64,000 bases of DNA, taken from NCBI GenBank assembly GCA_013398955.1, contig VWPU01014794.1, positions 1 through 64,000 on the forward strand. Direction: 5' to 3'. Shown piece by piece: positions 1-9,790 of this stretch (position 1 is its first letter; every line of letters begins with the position of its first letter). The stretch is from Callaeas wilsoni (lineage: Eukaryota; Chordata; Aves; Passeriformes; Callaeidae). Under the pieces are notes generated by a model. It made no database searches and was not told the DNA's origin. It saw only the letters and a program-made list of their open reading frames with translations. Position numbers and translations under genes: made by a program.

Positions 1-43
1 CTCTTGTGGGTGCCTAGCGTTGGTCCAGGGTCAAACCACGACA
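1..43 (-). mobile_element. Terminus of an avian ERV LTR, cut by the window edge
   Basis: Read on the minus strand, these bases begin TGTCGTGGTTTGACCC and continue into a stretch containing GGCACCCAC. Many avian endogenous-retrovirus LTRs start with TGTC(A/G)TGGTTT(A/G)ACCC, so this is probably the 5' end of an LTR whose body lies to the left of the window. The LTR would end at base 43 with the canonical TG...CA terminus, followed by host DNA starting GGTGCC. The match is to remembered family consensus. Whether this is a solo LTR or the edge of a longer provirus cannot be seen from here. No retroviral coding sequence is visible. Confidence 0.65.
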
Positions 44-827
44 GGTGCCCACTCCCACCTGCCCCTGGCCTGACCCTGAAATGGGTTTTCCTCTCCTCAG
101 CAGCGGCACACGCAGCCCCACAGCACACCTAATTCCAAGTCATTCCTGGAAGAGCAGAGCTTTACAGCTGAAATTTGAACATTTGTGATTGGAGGAGTCA
201 GTGCAACACTATGTATTAGCATAGGCATATTCACTTACGGGGGCATGGTAATGACTTGAACAGATTTGGGATTTCAGTGCCCTTTTTTCATGTGAATGTG
301 GATAGACATTCAACTAGGAAATGGTTTTTCCACTGCCTTGCTGTTGGCGTAGGAATTTGTACTTTGTGTGGATCATAATGACTGTAAAATTAAACCTTAC
401 AAGAAATGTATAGTTTTATGCATTTTACTCGTACTCTATTTGTGTAAATAAAACCCTAGGGAGAAAGCAAAAGAAAATCAGGCCATTTTATGCTGTTGAC
501 TACCAAATTTGATCACTGTTCTCAACTTCAGAATAACTGGATATGAAAAAAACCCCAACTTTTATAAAGACAAAGTAACAAATTTAAATCACTAAACATA
601 GGTGAGGCTTCTGAGGACCATCAGATATCAAATATAATTTTATCACAAAATGTCACCTAGTATCAGCAAAAATTTCCAGGGTTCAGGAACACAGGAAGGA
701 CTTTCTTTTGATTTAAACCACTGCACCTTGAAAACTGATTTTCTAGTTTTCTGCCAGTAGAAGTCAGATCAGAATCAGGTTTAGAATATTATTAGTCCAA
801 AATATAAATGTTTGATAAAGCTTGGTA
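44..827. other. Non-coding DNA, nothing recognised
   Basis: AT-rich single-copy-looking sequence with stops in every frame. An AATAAA hexamer at 447-452 sits in a T-rich context that resembles a polyadenylation signal on the plus strand, but no upstream exon or coding end accompanies it, so no transcript end is claimed. Confidence 0.4.
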
Positions 828-991
828 GGTTTTTATGCTGTTGTTTTGTTGTGATTTTTGTGGGGTTTTGGGGTTTTCTGGTGGTGGTTTTTTTGTTTTG
901 GTGGGAGGTTTTTGTGTGTTTATGGGGGATTGTTTTTGGTTTGAGGGTTTCTTTGGTGGGTTTTTTGAGTGAGGTATTGGGTGTTTTTTCC
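828..991. repeat. G/T-rich low-complexity tract
   Basis: The plus strand is almost purely G and T for about 160 bases, with repeated runs of two to five G separated by T runs, including GGGGTTTTGGGGTTTT near 860. It is strand-asymmetric rather than a simple tandem repeat. A short 62-codon frame across it translates to a V/F/G/W-rich peptide, which is what G/T-rich DNA yields by chance, so it is not treated as a gene. The G runs could allow G-quadruplex formation. Confidence 0.75.
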
Positions 992-1021
992 TATAATTAG
1001 TTTTTGAGACTAACTTGTTTG

Positions 1022-1059
1022 AATGTTTGTCTGTTGAGACAATGTTTGTCTGCTGATGA
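1022..1059. repeat. 19-bp tandem duplication
   Basis: Two adjacent 19-base copies share AATGTTTGTCTG at their start (1022-1033 and 1041-1052) and diverge slightly afterwards. This is a small local duplication with no evident function. Confidence 0.7.
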
Positions 1060-4000
1060 CTCTGTTAGTTTGCATTAGACTGTGAGTACTGTCAGCTGAA
1101 ATAAATCTGGCATTCATATTCTCCTCACAGAGCCTCAAGTTTTGCTCTATCAACACTTTTTTTAAGTTCACTGCATTAAGGATTCAGTATGACAGGTTTG
1201 CACCTGGAGGCAAAGCCTGTTCCCTTCCCTCCCCTCCTTCCCTGAAACCCCAAGTCTTTAATTTTCCTTTGTTCAGGATAAAATGATATGTAAAGTATGT
1301 GTTGCCATGGATGCAAAACTGAGAGCCTATTGATCCTCCCCTTTACCAGGTAGATTTCAAGCAGAATATTTAACATCACAGGGCACTATGGCATGGATTC
1401 CCAGACAGAGACAGATCGGGGCAGGAAGAAACTACTTTAAAATTGAAGTTCCCATAGCTCAAAAGTATCCTGGTGAAATAAAGCAACTCTTGTGCCCCCT
1501 GGGGAAGCTGCTGGACTTGTTTCCCATGTGCTCGGCAGCATTCTTCTGCCAGCACTCCCTCCCCTTCTCCATGCGTTCCCACCATGCCAATGACGTGGTT
1601 CATTCCCATTTCCCCCCCCAAACCCGCTCAGATTTGAGCTGTGTCCCAGATAAGAAATGTGTGGTGTATGCCACAGATGGTGTAGCAATGGTGTTTTAAA
1701 TGCCATGGGAGAGCGCTGTGAAGGTGAGCGTCTGCAGCTGCTGACAGAGGATCCCATGCTGCTGAATAACCCGTCAGGGTCAAGCTGCCCATCCAGCTAG
1801 GGCAAGCAGGTAGGGAGAGGATCACATTGCCACTCATGGCTCAGGGACTTCTGGAGACAACAGCTCTGCTGCTGTGTTTTTCTCTTGCAGCAGATGAGAG
1901 CAAGCACCTGGTTTTTATGCACAGTACACCGGGTGATGTTGAGCTGCTGTAAGAGGCAATCATCTCACAAGAGTGTTATCATGCCAGAGAGGGACACAGT
2001 TGGGCTGTGGTATAAATAAATACATTTCAAAAGTGGTTTACAATGTTTCCCTAACTTAATTTCAACCTTATTTTTTTATACCTATTGTTTTTGTGATGGC
2101 TTCATAACCTTTCCTTTCAGGAACAGCATACTTAACAGAACATCAATTTTCTATTGTAATTACGTTGGACTGTGGCCTCCACAGAACTCTGCTAAAATTC
2201 TTTTATTTAGTTTTTTCTAAAGAGTGTAGTGTTGCCTCCACAGACTTGCACCAAAATTGACTCATTTTGCTTCAGATTAATTTTATCCCCACAAGATTGC
2301 ATTATTACAGCCTGCACTCGTTCTTCATTGCTGTAAGCACACGCTTTCATCCAGCCTGGGTCATGTGTTAAATGCCTTTTCAGGAGGGTTTATATTTTTT
2401 ATTGCTGGGCAAGCTCTGAGTCCTTATGGGCAGAGCACCACCAGAGCCCTGCTCAGCAGTGCCTGGTTCACAGCAGAGGAGGCCAGAGGTGAGCACCAAG
2501 CTGAAATTAGCTTCTCATTCAGGCAGCGCGATGTCTCTGTTATTGGGGCAGAGGAAGGTGAGGGCATCTGCAGAAGCAGCAGGGACCATTGTTTCCCTTG
2601 TTTCCAACAATCACCCCGTTGTAGGGCCCTTGCTCTTTTGTTATTCGTAAGAGCCACTGCTGCAGAAAGGCACTTTCTTTTTTGTCACTGAAAAGGGCTC
2701 TAATAAAGCTATTGTATTTGATCACTGGCTAAGGAAACAATAATTTAGCATAATAGAAAAAGATCATTAATGTTCAATGAACCTAACACTCTGCTCCAGT
2801 TTTTTGTTGCCCTAGAGAGATGGAGTAAACTCTTCTTCCTTAATTGAAGACTAAATAGAGTACATTTCATTTTTCATTTCCAGCACTTTTTCCAATAGGC
2901 TTGTGATGTTCGCTAATGTGTGTTGAAAGGGGTGGACTGCCTGGCAGCAGCAGAGAAATTGGGTGGGAGGGTTTAGAGCACATAAAAACTCGCTTGTTCT
3001 TCATCAGACAGCTCTCTAGGGCCTTCGACTTCTTTCTTGACAAGCCTAATTTCTAAAGCCCCTAAGGACCATGCCAAGGAGATGCAGTAGTCCATTACAT
3101 TACAAAATAGAGAGGAGTCAAGGACAACGCTCATGTCCCCAAATGTCCCACAGCCATCTCTCCATGGGACACCTGTGTACAGGGACGCTGCTAGAATTGG
3201 GTTCTGGCTGGCATTTTGACTGGAAATGCAATTTTGTATGAAACCAAGCTGATAAAAGCTTACAGGCATAAGGTTTGCACCATTGCAGCACTGGATTCAA
3301 ATCCAAGGCCCACTCCCAGGAAAGCGCAGCCATTGTACTTCGCACTGGAGACAGCTCAGGGCTGCCTCCATCTCTACAAATCCCTTCAAACACTTCAGCA
3401 TCGTCATTTGCAGTCACCTGCACTCACGTCCCCTTCCAGAGCCACAGCACAGTTCCTGTCCTGAGCGCTCCCCTGACACAGGCAGGAAGGTGCCTCTGCA
3501 TCACTTGTCAGTATTGTTGGCTCTGAGGCTGGCTCTGGCTGCTGTGTGGGGGTGAGCTCTGGCCACGTTCACCTGTGTAAGGTGAGGAGGTGAAACACAT
3601 GGCAGACACTGCTGTTTTGGCTCTGCCCAAGGAGCTTGCTGAACAAAATGCCTAAGCTCAGCTGTCATGAAACAAGCAACTCCACAGAAAAGCTGTGGCA
3701 CAGCTAATAGCATCAGTGTAGCCTTCACTTAGTGCAATAAAAAAGGGCACTGCTTTTCCCCTAGAGTTTTCCTTGATGGATTTTGCCATCGGAGAATGCA
3801 CCATCCTCTGTCCCTGATGTGCAAGAACAAAATTAGAGGACATAACAATCAGCAGTAAGAAGCAAACTGAAGCAACCCTGGTAGCAGTGCTGCAGTAGGA
3901 GCTCACCCTAAATAAATAATAAAGGACTTAACAGTGCATGTTGCTACGTTTCCTGATGTTCAGACCAGACATCACTGAGAAAAGCCATGGCAATTGCAGT

Positions 4001-4080
4001 GATAATTAACAATAATATTAACGATAATTGCTTACTCCGAAGCCAAAGAGAGTCCCTGGTGATGCAGAGTGGGTTTGCTG
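1060..4080. other. Non-coding DNA, nothing recognised
   Basis: Mixed-composition sequence without a convincing gene. Overlapping open frames of about 70-110 codons occur on both strands at 1,376-1,837, 2,365-2,725 and 3,118-3,555. None shows a domain or a conserved start, and frames on opposite strands are equally long, so they are taken as chance frames. A T-rich tract is present near 2,065-2,095. I recognise no repeat family here. Confidence 0.4.
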
Positions 4081-4380
4081 TCCCTGAGGAGTCTCTGTGT
4101 GGGCGTGACTGGGTGTCGGTGCGCACATTGCAGAACGCCGCATGTTTGGGCCCCCGGGGTGCAATTTTTGGGTGTGCTGGGCTCTGCCAGGCCATGGGCT
4201 CGCCACAAAGTCTGCGCACCAATCCCAGCAGGCAGCATTCCCAGTGTAAGGCCTGGAGGCCCACCCTGCCCCTGCGCCGCTGTGGGAGCGCCAGGCGTGG
4301 GGGATCGCGGTGCCCCGTGGCCCTGAGCGAGGGGGTCAGAGGCAGAGCTTCGGCCTGCGGGGGAGCGGAGATGTCACCAA
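4081..4380. other. Isolated GC- and CpG-rich patch
   Basis: By hand count this 300-base stretch is about 67% G+C with about 19 CpG dinucleotides, an observed/expected ratio near 0.57. The surrounding DNA is AT-rich and CpG-poor. It borders on the usual thresholds for a CpG island. Open frames of 212 codons (plus strand, 3,987-4,625) and 190 codons (minus strand, 3,944-4,516) cross it, which is expected where GC-rich DNA lacks stop codons; neither protein is recognisable. It could be an orphan CpG island, an unmethylated regulatory element, or GC-rich DNA from an unrecognised repeat. Confidence 0.6.
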
Positions 4381-4674
4381 TCCACGGCAATGGGTGCTTT
4401 CCGTGGGGGGAATGGCTGGGGATTCCTGACATAACGTATTTGTGCACGTGGATCTTGATAACCATCAGAGTGATTTCCTGGAAGTCTCTGCCACCCAGCT
4501 GGCCTCTCCTGAGCACCGCCAGCCCACTGCCATGTCACTCCAGGAGCAGCTGGGCCTGCAGGCCTGCCCTGTCAGGTGGCAGCTTGAGGGCTGTTTGTTG
4601 CGAATGGATGTGGGTGTTTAGCTAAGTCTCTGCCTTTTGCCCAGCCTTCTGCTGGCAGGCAGTAGCTTTTTTGG

Positions 4675-5520
4675 TGTGGCCAGCACCTTAAGACCCACTT
4701 GCGCTCCTAAGTTCTTTAATAATGGTTGATTCAGTCTATTACAGAATGAATTATTTATTTAATAGACATAAAACCAACAGACATAAGACTTAAATTATAT
4801 ACTACACAGGAATAAGAATAAAAAGAAGCTACTAGTAGGTATATACAGCGCAAGGTTAAAGGTACCATCAATTTTACAGCTAGCAAAGCAATAGTATAAC
4901 TTAGGATTCAATGTATCTTATCATACAATTGTTGGTGGGGCACACATCGGGATCCTTTCTCTCAATTCCCAGGAAAGTAACCGCGGACTTTGCATCCAAA
5001 CTCCAGGGAGAAGTCCCCCACACTCTCAGGGTGTGTGTGTAGAAGGCTTCTGCCTCCGTGAAAACTCGTGTATCTTTTATAGTTTGTAAAACCGTGTCTC
5101 TCAGTCAAGAATATCTCTGTTATCCCCTTCCACATCTGCTCTCCAGACTAAGATGTTGATTGATAGCTGGTGCTTGAGCCTTTTTGGCGCCAGAGATGAC
5201 CCCTTGTTGGGCCTTTCAGCCCCTGGGTTATCTTCTCCATATCTGCACCAGCAATCTGTGGTGAGAGGGGGAGGATGTCCTGCCACACTGTTCCAGGAAC
5301 CTGCAGGCACAGGGTGCCCTCATAAACCCTGTAGGTTTCTTTGTAACATCTCCCAAGACGTTGCTTGATGGCTGCTTTCCTGGAAGTCAAATAAAAGGGC
5401 AAAGCAGTGGGAGGCTTTTAAACTACTAACTAGACATGAGCAGGGAGGACACTTGGATGAAGCTCCAGGGACTGGAAGTTCATTACTCAGCTGACAGTCA
5501 TGTTGTTCATTAACAGACAA
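4675..5520 (-). mobile_element. Probable ERV LTR-like segment, boundaries approximate
   Basis: Several LTR-like signals fall in order on the minus strand. A TATA-like CTATAAAAGATA lies at 5,071-5,082. About 320 bases downstream is an AATAAA hexamer (plus-strand TTTATT at 4,754-4,759). A possible terminus reading GGCCACA follows at about 4,675-4,681. The segment also keeps CpG-containing stretches (for example CCGCGG near 4,981), suggesting it is younger than its surroundings. I could not find target-site duplications or a matching TG terminus at the right end, so the right edge is a guess; similar-looking DNA may continue to about 5,700. A palindrome TGGCGCCA at 5,185-5,192 resembles the first bases of some retroviral primer-binding sites, which leaves the opposite orientation possible. 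No retroviral coding frame is present. Confidence 0.42.
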
Positions 5521-5720
5521 AATAGTCAGTGGAAGAATCTAGCACTCCCTGTGTTCCTTCACTACTCCATGCTTTGGGAAGTTCCTCCTCAATCCAGTGC
5601 GAGTGACGGAGGGGAATGGAGTGGTTCAGGGTGGTCCGTTAGCAAAATATCGATCCTCAAGCCTTCAAGTTGCTTCCAATCGTAACGGGCGGCTGCTGCC
5701 ATGTGATGATTACTATGGGT

Positions 5721-5754
5721 AGTGCATGCACTGTAAGTGCATGCACTGTAAGTG
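5721..5754. repeat. 15-bp tandem repeat with palindromic core
   Basis: The unit AGTGCATGCACTGTA is present twice in perfect tandem, followed by AGTG of a third copy. Each unit contains the 10-bp palindrome GTGCATGCAC, so the array offers two identical palindromic sites 15 bp apart. It lies just right of the LTR-like segment. Confidence 0.9.
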
Positions 5755-8700
5755 TTGCCTCAGCTGGCAGGGTTATCAAAAAAGCTAATTGTGAGGGGTT
5801 TTTTTCCAACTGCTCGGTTAAATCATGGTGGGAAAAATATGCTGTTAAGACTTAATGTATTTTATACGTAAAACTGGGATTTCAGTCTTCAGGATTTATA
5901 AAAACAGCTCCTGTTTTGTGCCCAGGGTCCATTTCAACTAGTGGAAATTAGACATATTAAACTTTTTCTGAGAAATAAGGGCTGTTATCCAGGAGAATGA
6001 AAGAAATGTAACGTGAAGTCTTGTTCTGGGGAGTAGGCTGTGGTCTTTCTTTAATGCTTCAGGTTACTCCTGAAGATCACAGCTTTTCTTTATTTCTAAA
6101 GGAGATGTCACACCACAGACCTGTTCATACAAGCAAGATTTCTATATAGCTGTGGGTGTTCTTGTTTGTTCATGTCTACACTTAGATATTCATCAAACCA
6201 AGAACTCCAGAAAATCGGAGAGAAACATGGCTAGCTGAGTTGGGTTTTTTTGGAGGAGGCAAGGATCCCTTGTTATATTTTGTGCATTAGTTCAAGGTAC
6301 TACTAAAAGAATGGTAGAGCCTTTGAGACAGCCTCACCTTCTCAAAGTCTTGTTCTGGTTTGGAACAAAGTGACCTCTGGCTGGCTTGGTGTTGCAGTAA
6401 GATTACTGACAGTCCTTTCTGTCACTGCATGCCCCCCGTGCTCCCTGGAAGTTGTTCATAATCTGCCTTTGATCCATGCTGACTCTAATTTATAATGTAC
6501 ACAGGTTAAATTAGTTGTGTTACTGATTTATATTTACCCTAATTTAATCATTATCTACCCATCTCCATTACTGACAAGATAAATAGTTGCTAGCTGAAGC
6601 TTTAATTTCCTTGGAGTACCATTTTTCTTTAAATAAGTTTGCAAGCTGGTGTTCATCATGTGTCCTCTGACACCTTCCCAGGCAATTGGTGCCTGGCTGC
6701 ACCATCTGCGTGAGATGGGCTGTGTCTGAGGCCACTCACACAGGTAAAATTGTTATGAGTTAGAAGTGCTGTGCAGGACAGCATCCACATCTATGTGTTG
6801 GTAGGATTCCTGCTGAGTGGAGTGAGGGTGGGTCAAGTGGAGGCCAAATAAGATGGCTTTGTCCATGCTGCAAAGGCTTTAATGGCTAACATTTTTAGCA
6901 CTGGGGTAGATCCCAATGTCTGTAATGTGTGTGTTTAAGCCTAAAGGACTCACCTCCTGTCCCAGCAAGAAGTGCCCCTGCATGTTGTCGTTGTGCCCAC
7001 TTACTAGCTTATGAATGCGTCCTTTAAGGAGAACAGTAATGCAAAGCAGTTGGGACAGTATCTCATCTTGCAGAAGAGCCTTATAGCAAGGGAAAGCAAG
7101 GGTGCAGAGGGTGCCTCACATTGATCAGTGGTCAGAGCTGTGGAGCTGCCAAGGTTGAGCCAGGTCACCCCTGAAGCCGGAGTCAGGTGGAACTTGTACA
7201 TAAATCTCCCTGATTTCACGTTCAGTGTCTGCAGTGTCTCTTGAGAAAGTGGAAAATGTTCATGTTTTCTCCCTCTATCAGTCACTTCACAGGGATGTTA
7301 ATGGACTATTGGGATGCTTCTTGGCTCATTTAAATCATTCTGCCTTCTATCTTGAGTATTGCCAGTCCCTTCGGATACTTGACACCAATGCTGCTTGGGA
7401 AAAAGAGTATCTATTTGGAAGCAATCCTGCTGGCATAGCATCTGTTAGAAGTTTATGATTTCCTTTGCTTGGCAACTTGGGGCACCTGTGTGAAAACACT
7501 GAGGGTTTTGATTTTTATCTCTTTCTGCTATTTATGCTTGTTATGTCACAAGCCGATTGCTCAAGAGATAATCGTGCTGTCCAAAGTGGAGGAAGCAGCA
7601 CCTAGGAAGTGTAGCGATTGGCATTCCAGAAGTATCACAACACTTAGGGTGAGAAAGGTGGGTGAGGATCAGGGGATATTCATTAATTTCCATGCACCAA
7701 ACCCCAAATACACGTGAAATGGGATTTTATATTTTTTTGTGACGGTCTGGTAAATGACGTTTAGAAGGGCTCTTCAGAAGTGGGATGAGTACCATGAAGT
7801 CAAAAAGTCTTGAGGTAATGGTAGTTGGTGGTATGGCAAGGGGGCACTCACCTGCATCAGAAGGACTTCTCTTAGTGTCAAATGAGGTGCATCCAAAAAA
7901 CTGCAGATTGTTGGTTCTGTTGCTGGAAGCCATTGGTGGAAGTGATCTCCTCTCCCGCCTCTCCTTGTCTCCAGTGGTACAGTTAGTTTAGCCTGCTCTT
8001 TGCCCCACGCTCACTTTGGAAATCTTCTGTACCAGTGCTGATTACCCTCCTCTGTGCTGTGACATGCCCCTGGAAGGTTGAAACCATGGGTAGCTATGGC
8101 ATCTACACCACTTCTTTGTTTCCATTGGGAGTGGAGGTAAGAACCAAAGTGCCTGATAGCAGATGATGCCTGTTTGGCGTAGCAGTTTCTTTTTCCTGGT
8201 GGGCCATGGTGGAAGGATAAAGCAAGCACAGCAGCGTCTTGATGTAAAAATCCAGTAGTCTTGTTAATATGTGTTCTGGATTACTGGGCAGAAATAGAAG
8301 GAGGACCTCCAGCATTCTTCCTGCTCTTCAATATGTGAAGAAGAGAGAGTTTGTCAAGAGTGATATCTGTGAGGGGCTAGATTTGGCAAGGAGCCTTACC
8401 TCAAATGCCACATCTCCCAGCTTTGGAGCCATTAGGCAGGTACTGTAATACCAAATGCTCATCTGATTTAGGGCCTAAACTTCCCCTGTTATGTGTGAGA
8501 ACAGTTACTGCCTGAGAGGGTGATTTAGGAAACCCAGAATGTGGATCCATGAGGTCGACAGATGCTGAGGAGAAATATATAGTTTCAGCTTTATCCTTTG
8601 TCTTCCATGCCAAGGAGAACACCTGTTTCATCTTGGGAAATACAGCAACGGATCTTCTCCCTTTTTTGTATTCCAACTAATTATTTATGCAGAGAGGAGG

Positions 8701-9018
8701 AGATACTGAGATATTGAGTCCTGCTGCAGAAGTGCCAACAGACCAAGAACTGGATCACTTCTCTTGAGAGGACCTGGGTTCAGGTCTGTCAAACAGACAG
8801 CATCACTGAGCCTGACCCTTGTTAAAATGGTGCTGGCTATGCAAGAAAGGCAATCATGAAAGCATTGTTCAAATTTGTTTTACATGTGGCCTGCCTGTGG
8901 CAAAGGCAAAAGAATGGTTCAGTGGATGAATTAGATGGGAAACATTGTACAGGGCTGCTGCCAGGCTGTTTGGTCTCTGAGACTTAGGCAGTTTCCTCGT
9001 TAGAGGAGGGAAAAAGTA
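5755..9018. other. Non-coding DNA, nothing recognised
   Basis: No repeat family, RNA gene or coding region recognised. Open frames stay below about 95 codons and have no identifiable domains. The stretch 6,480-6,620 is AT-rich and contains several TAATTT/AAATTAG-type motifs, but nothing further supports a function. Confidence 0.4.
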
Positions 9019-9036
9019 TATCTAGAGTATCTAGAG
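9019..9036. repeat. 9-bp tandem duplication
   Basis: TATCTAGAG occurs twice head to tail. It is a tiny local duplication, listed for completeness. Confidence 0.8.
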
Positions 9037-9716
9037 TATTTTGTTGGTAGACACTAAAATGTCTTTAGGATTAGATGGGAGTTGAGGATTGACATTTTGG
9101 AAGTCAGCATTTGAATCAAGGTTTAGTTATCTAAGCCTCCCTCTAGCAAAGTGTCAGGACATTTTTTGGATTCTGTTCTGTTAAATGCTGTAGATGAAAT
9201 CAGAAAATGCTCCTGGAAAACAGCTCCATTAGACTTTGCCTCAACTCTTTCATTTGCCAGCAAGCTCTTGCCTCTCAAATAAGAGCAACATTTTTTTTTG
9301 CAGGGAGTTGTTGAAGCAAATTTAACAAATATTTCAGGTATTCCTAATGTGCCTCACACTTCACATTTTCTCTCCTGAAGCATGAATCCTTGATAGCTTC
9401 CTTAATTAGTACTTTTAAAATCTCTCTACTTTCCCGTTTATAAATAAATCAAAATAGATATTCAGAGTATTAATTTATCAGGCACTCAGTGTGCACCCTA
9501 GAAAAGCAAATTTAACACCTGTGCATGCAAGGAATGAGTGCCCCCCACAAACTCCTGAGCCACTGACTTTGTTGGTGGCAGTGCAGGACTCAGGAACATC
9601 TCTTGTAGCCCAGATTCATTAACAAGGATGCAAAAAAGCCATGAGAAAAATGAATTGCCTGTGCAATTACATTTAATTTTCTTTCTAGAAGGTTTCCCAG
9701 TTCACTTGGCAGCTAT
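9037..9716. other. Non-coding DNA, nothing recognised
   Basis: AT-rich unique-looking DNA. The part from about 9,400 to 9,510 is particularly AT-rich, with TTAATTAG and AATAAATC motifs. No coding or repeat signature was found. Confidence 0.35.
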
Positions 9717-9790
9717 TCTTTCTTCCTTTTTTTTTTTTCTTTCGCCAATTCATGCTTTCTTTCATTTTTTTCCCATTCTTTCTTGGTCTT
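9717..9790. repeat. Pyrimidine-rich tract
   Basis: The plus strand is mostly T and C, including a run of about twelve T at 9,727-9,738 and several TTCTTTC blocks. The lysine/glutamate-rich minus-strand frame across it (ending at 9,713) is a by-product of this composition. Confidence 0.75.

Noticed and set aside
3987..4625. 212-codon plus-strand open frame
   Set aside because: It spans the GC-rich patch where stops are rare, a 190-codon frame lies on the opposite strand, and the protein shows no domain or family resemblance.
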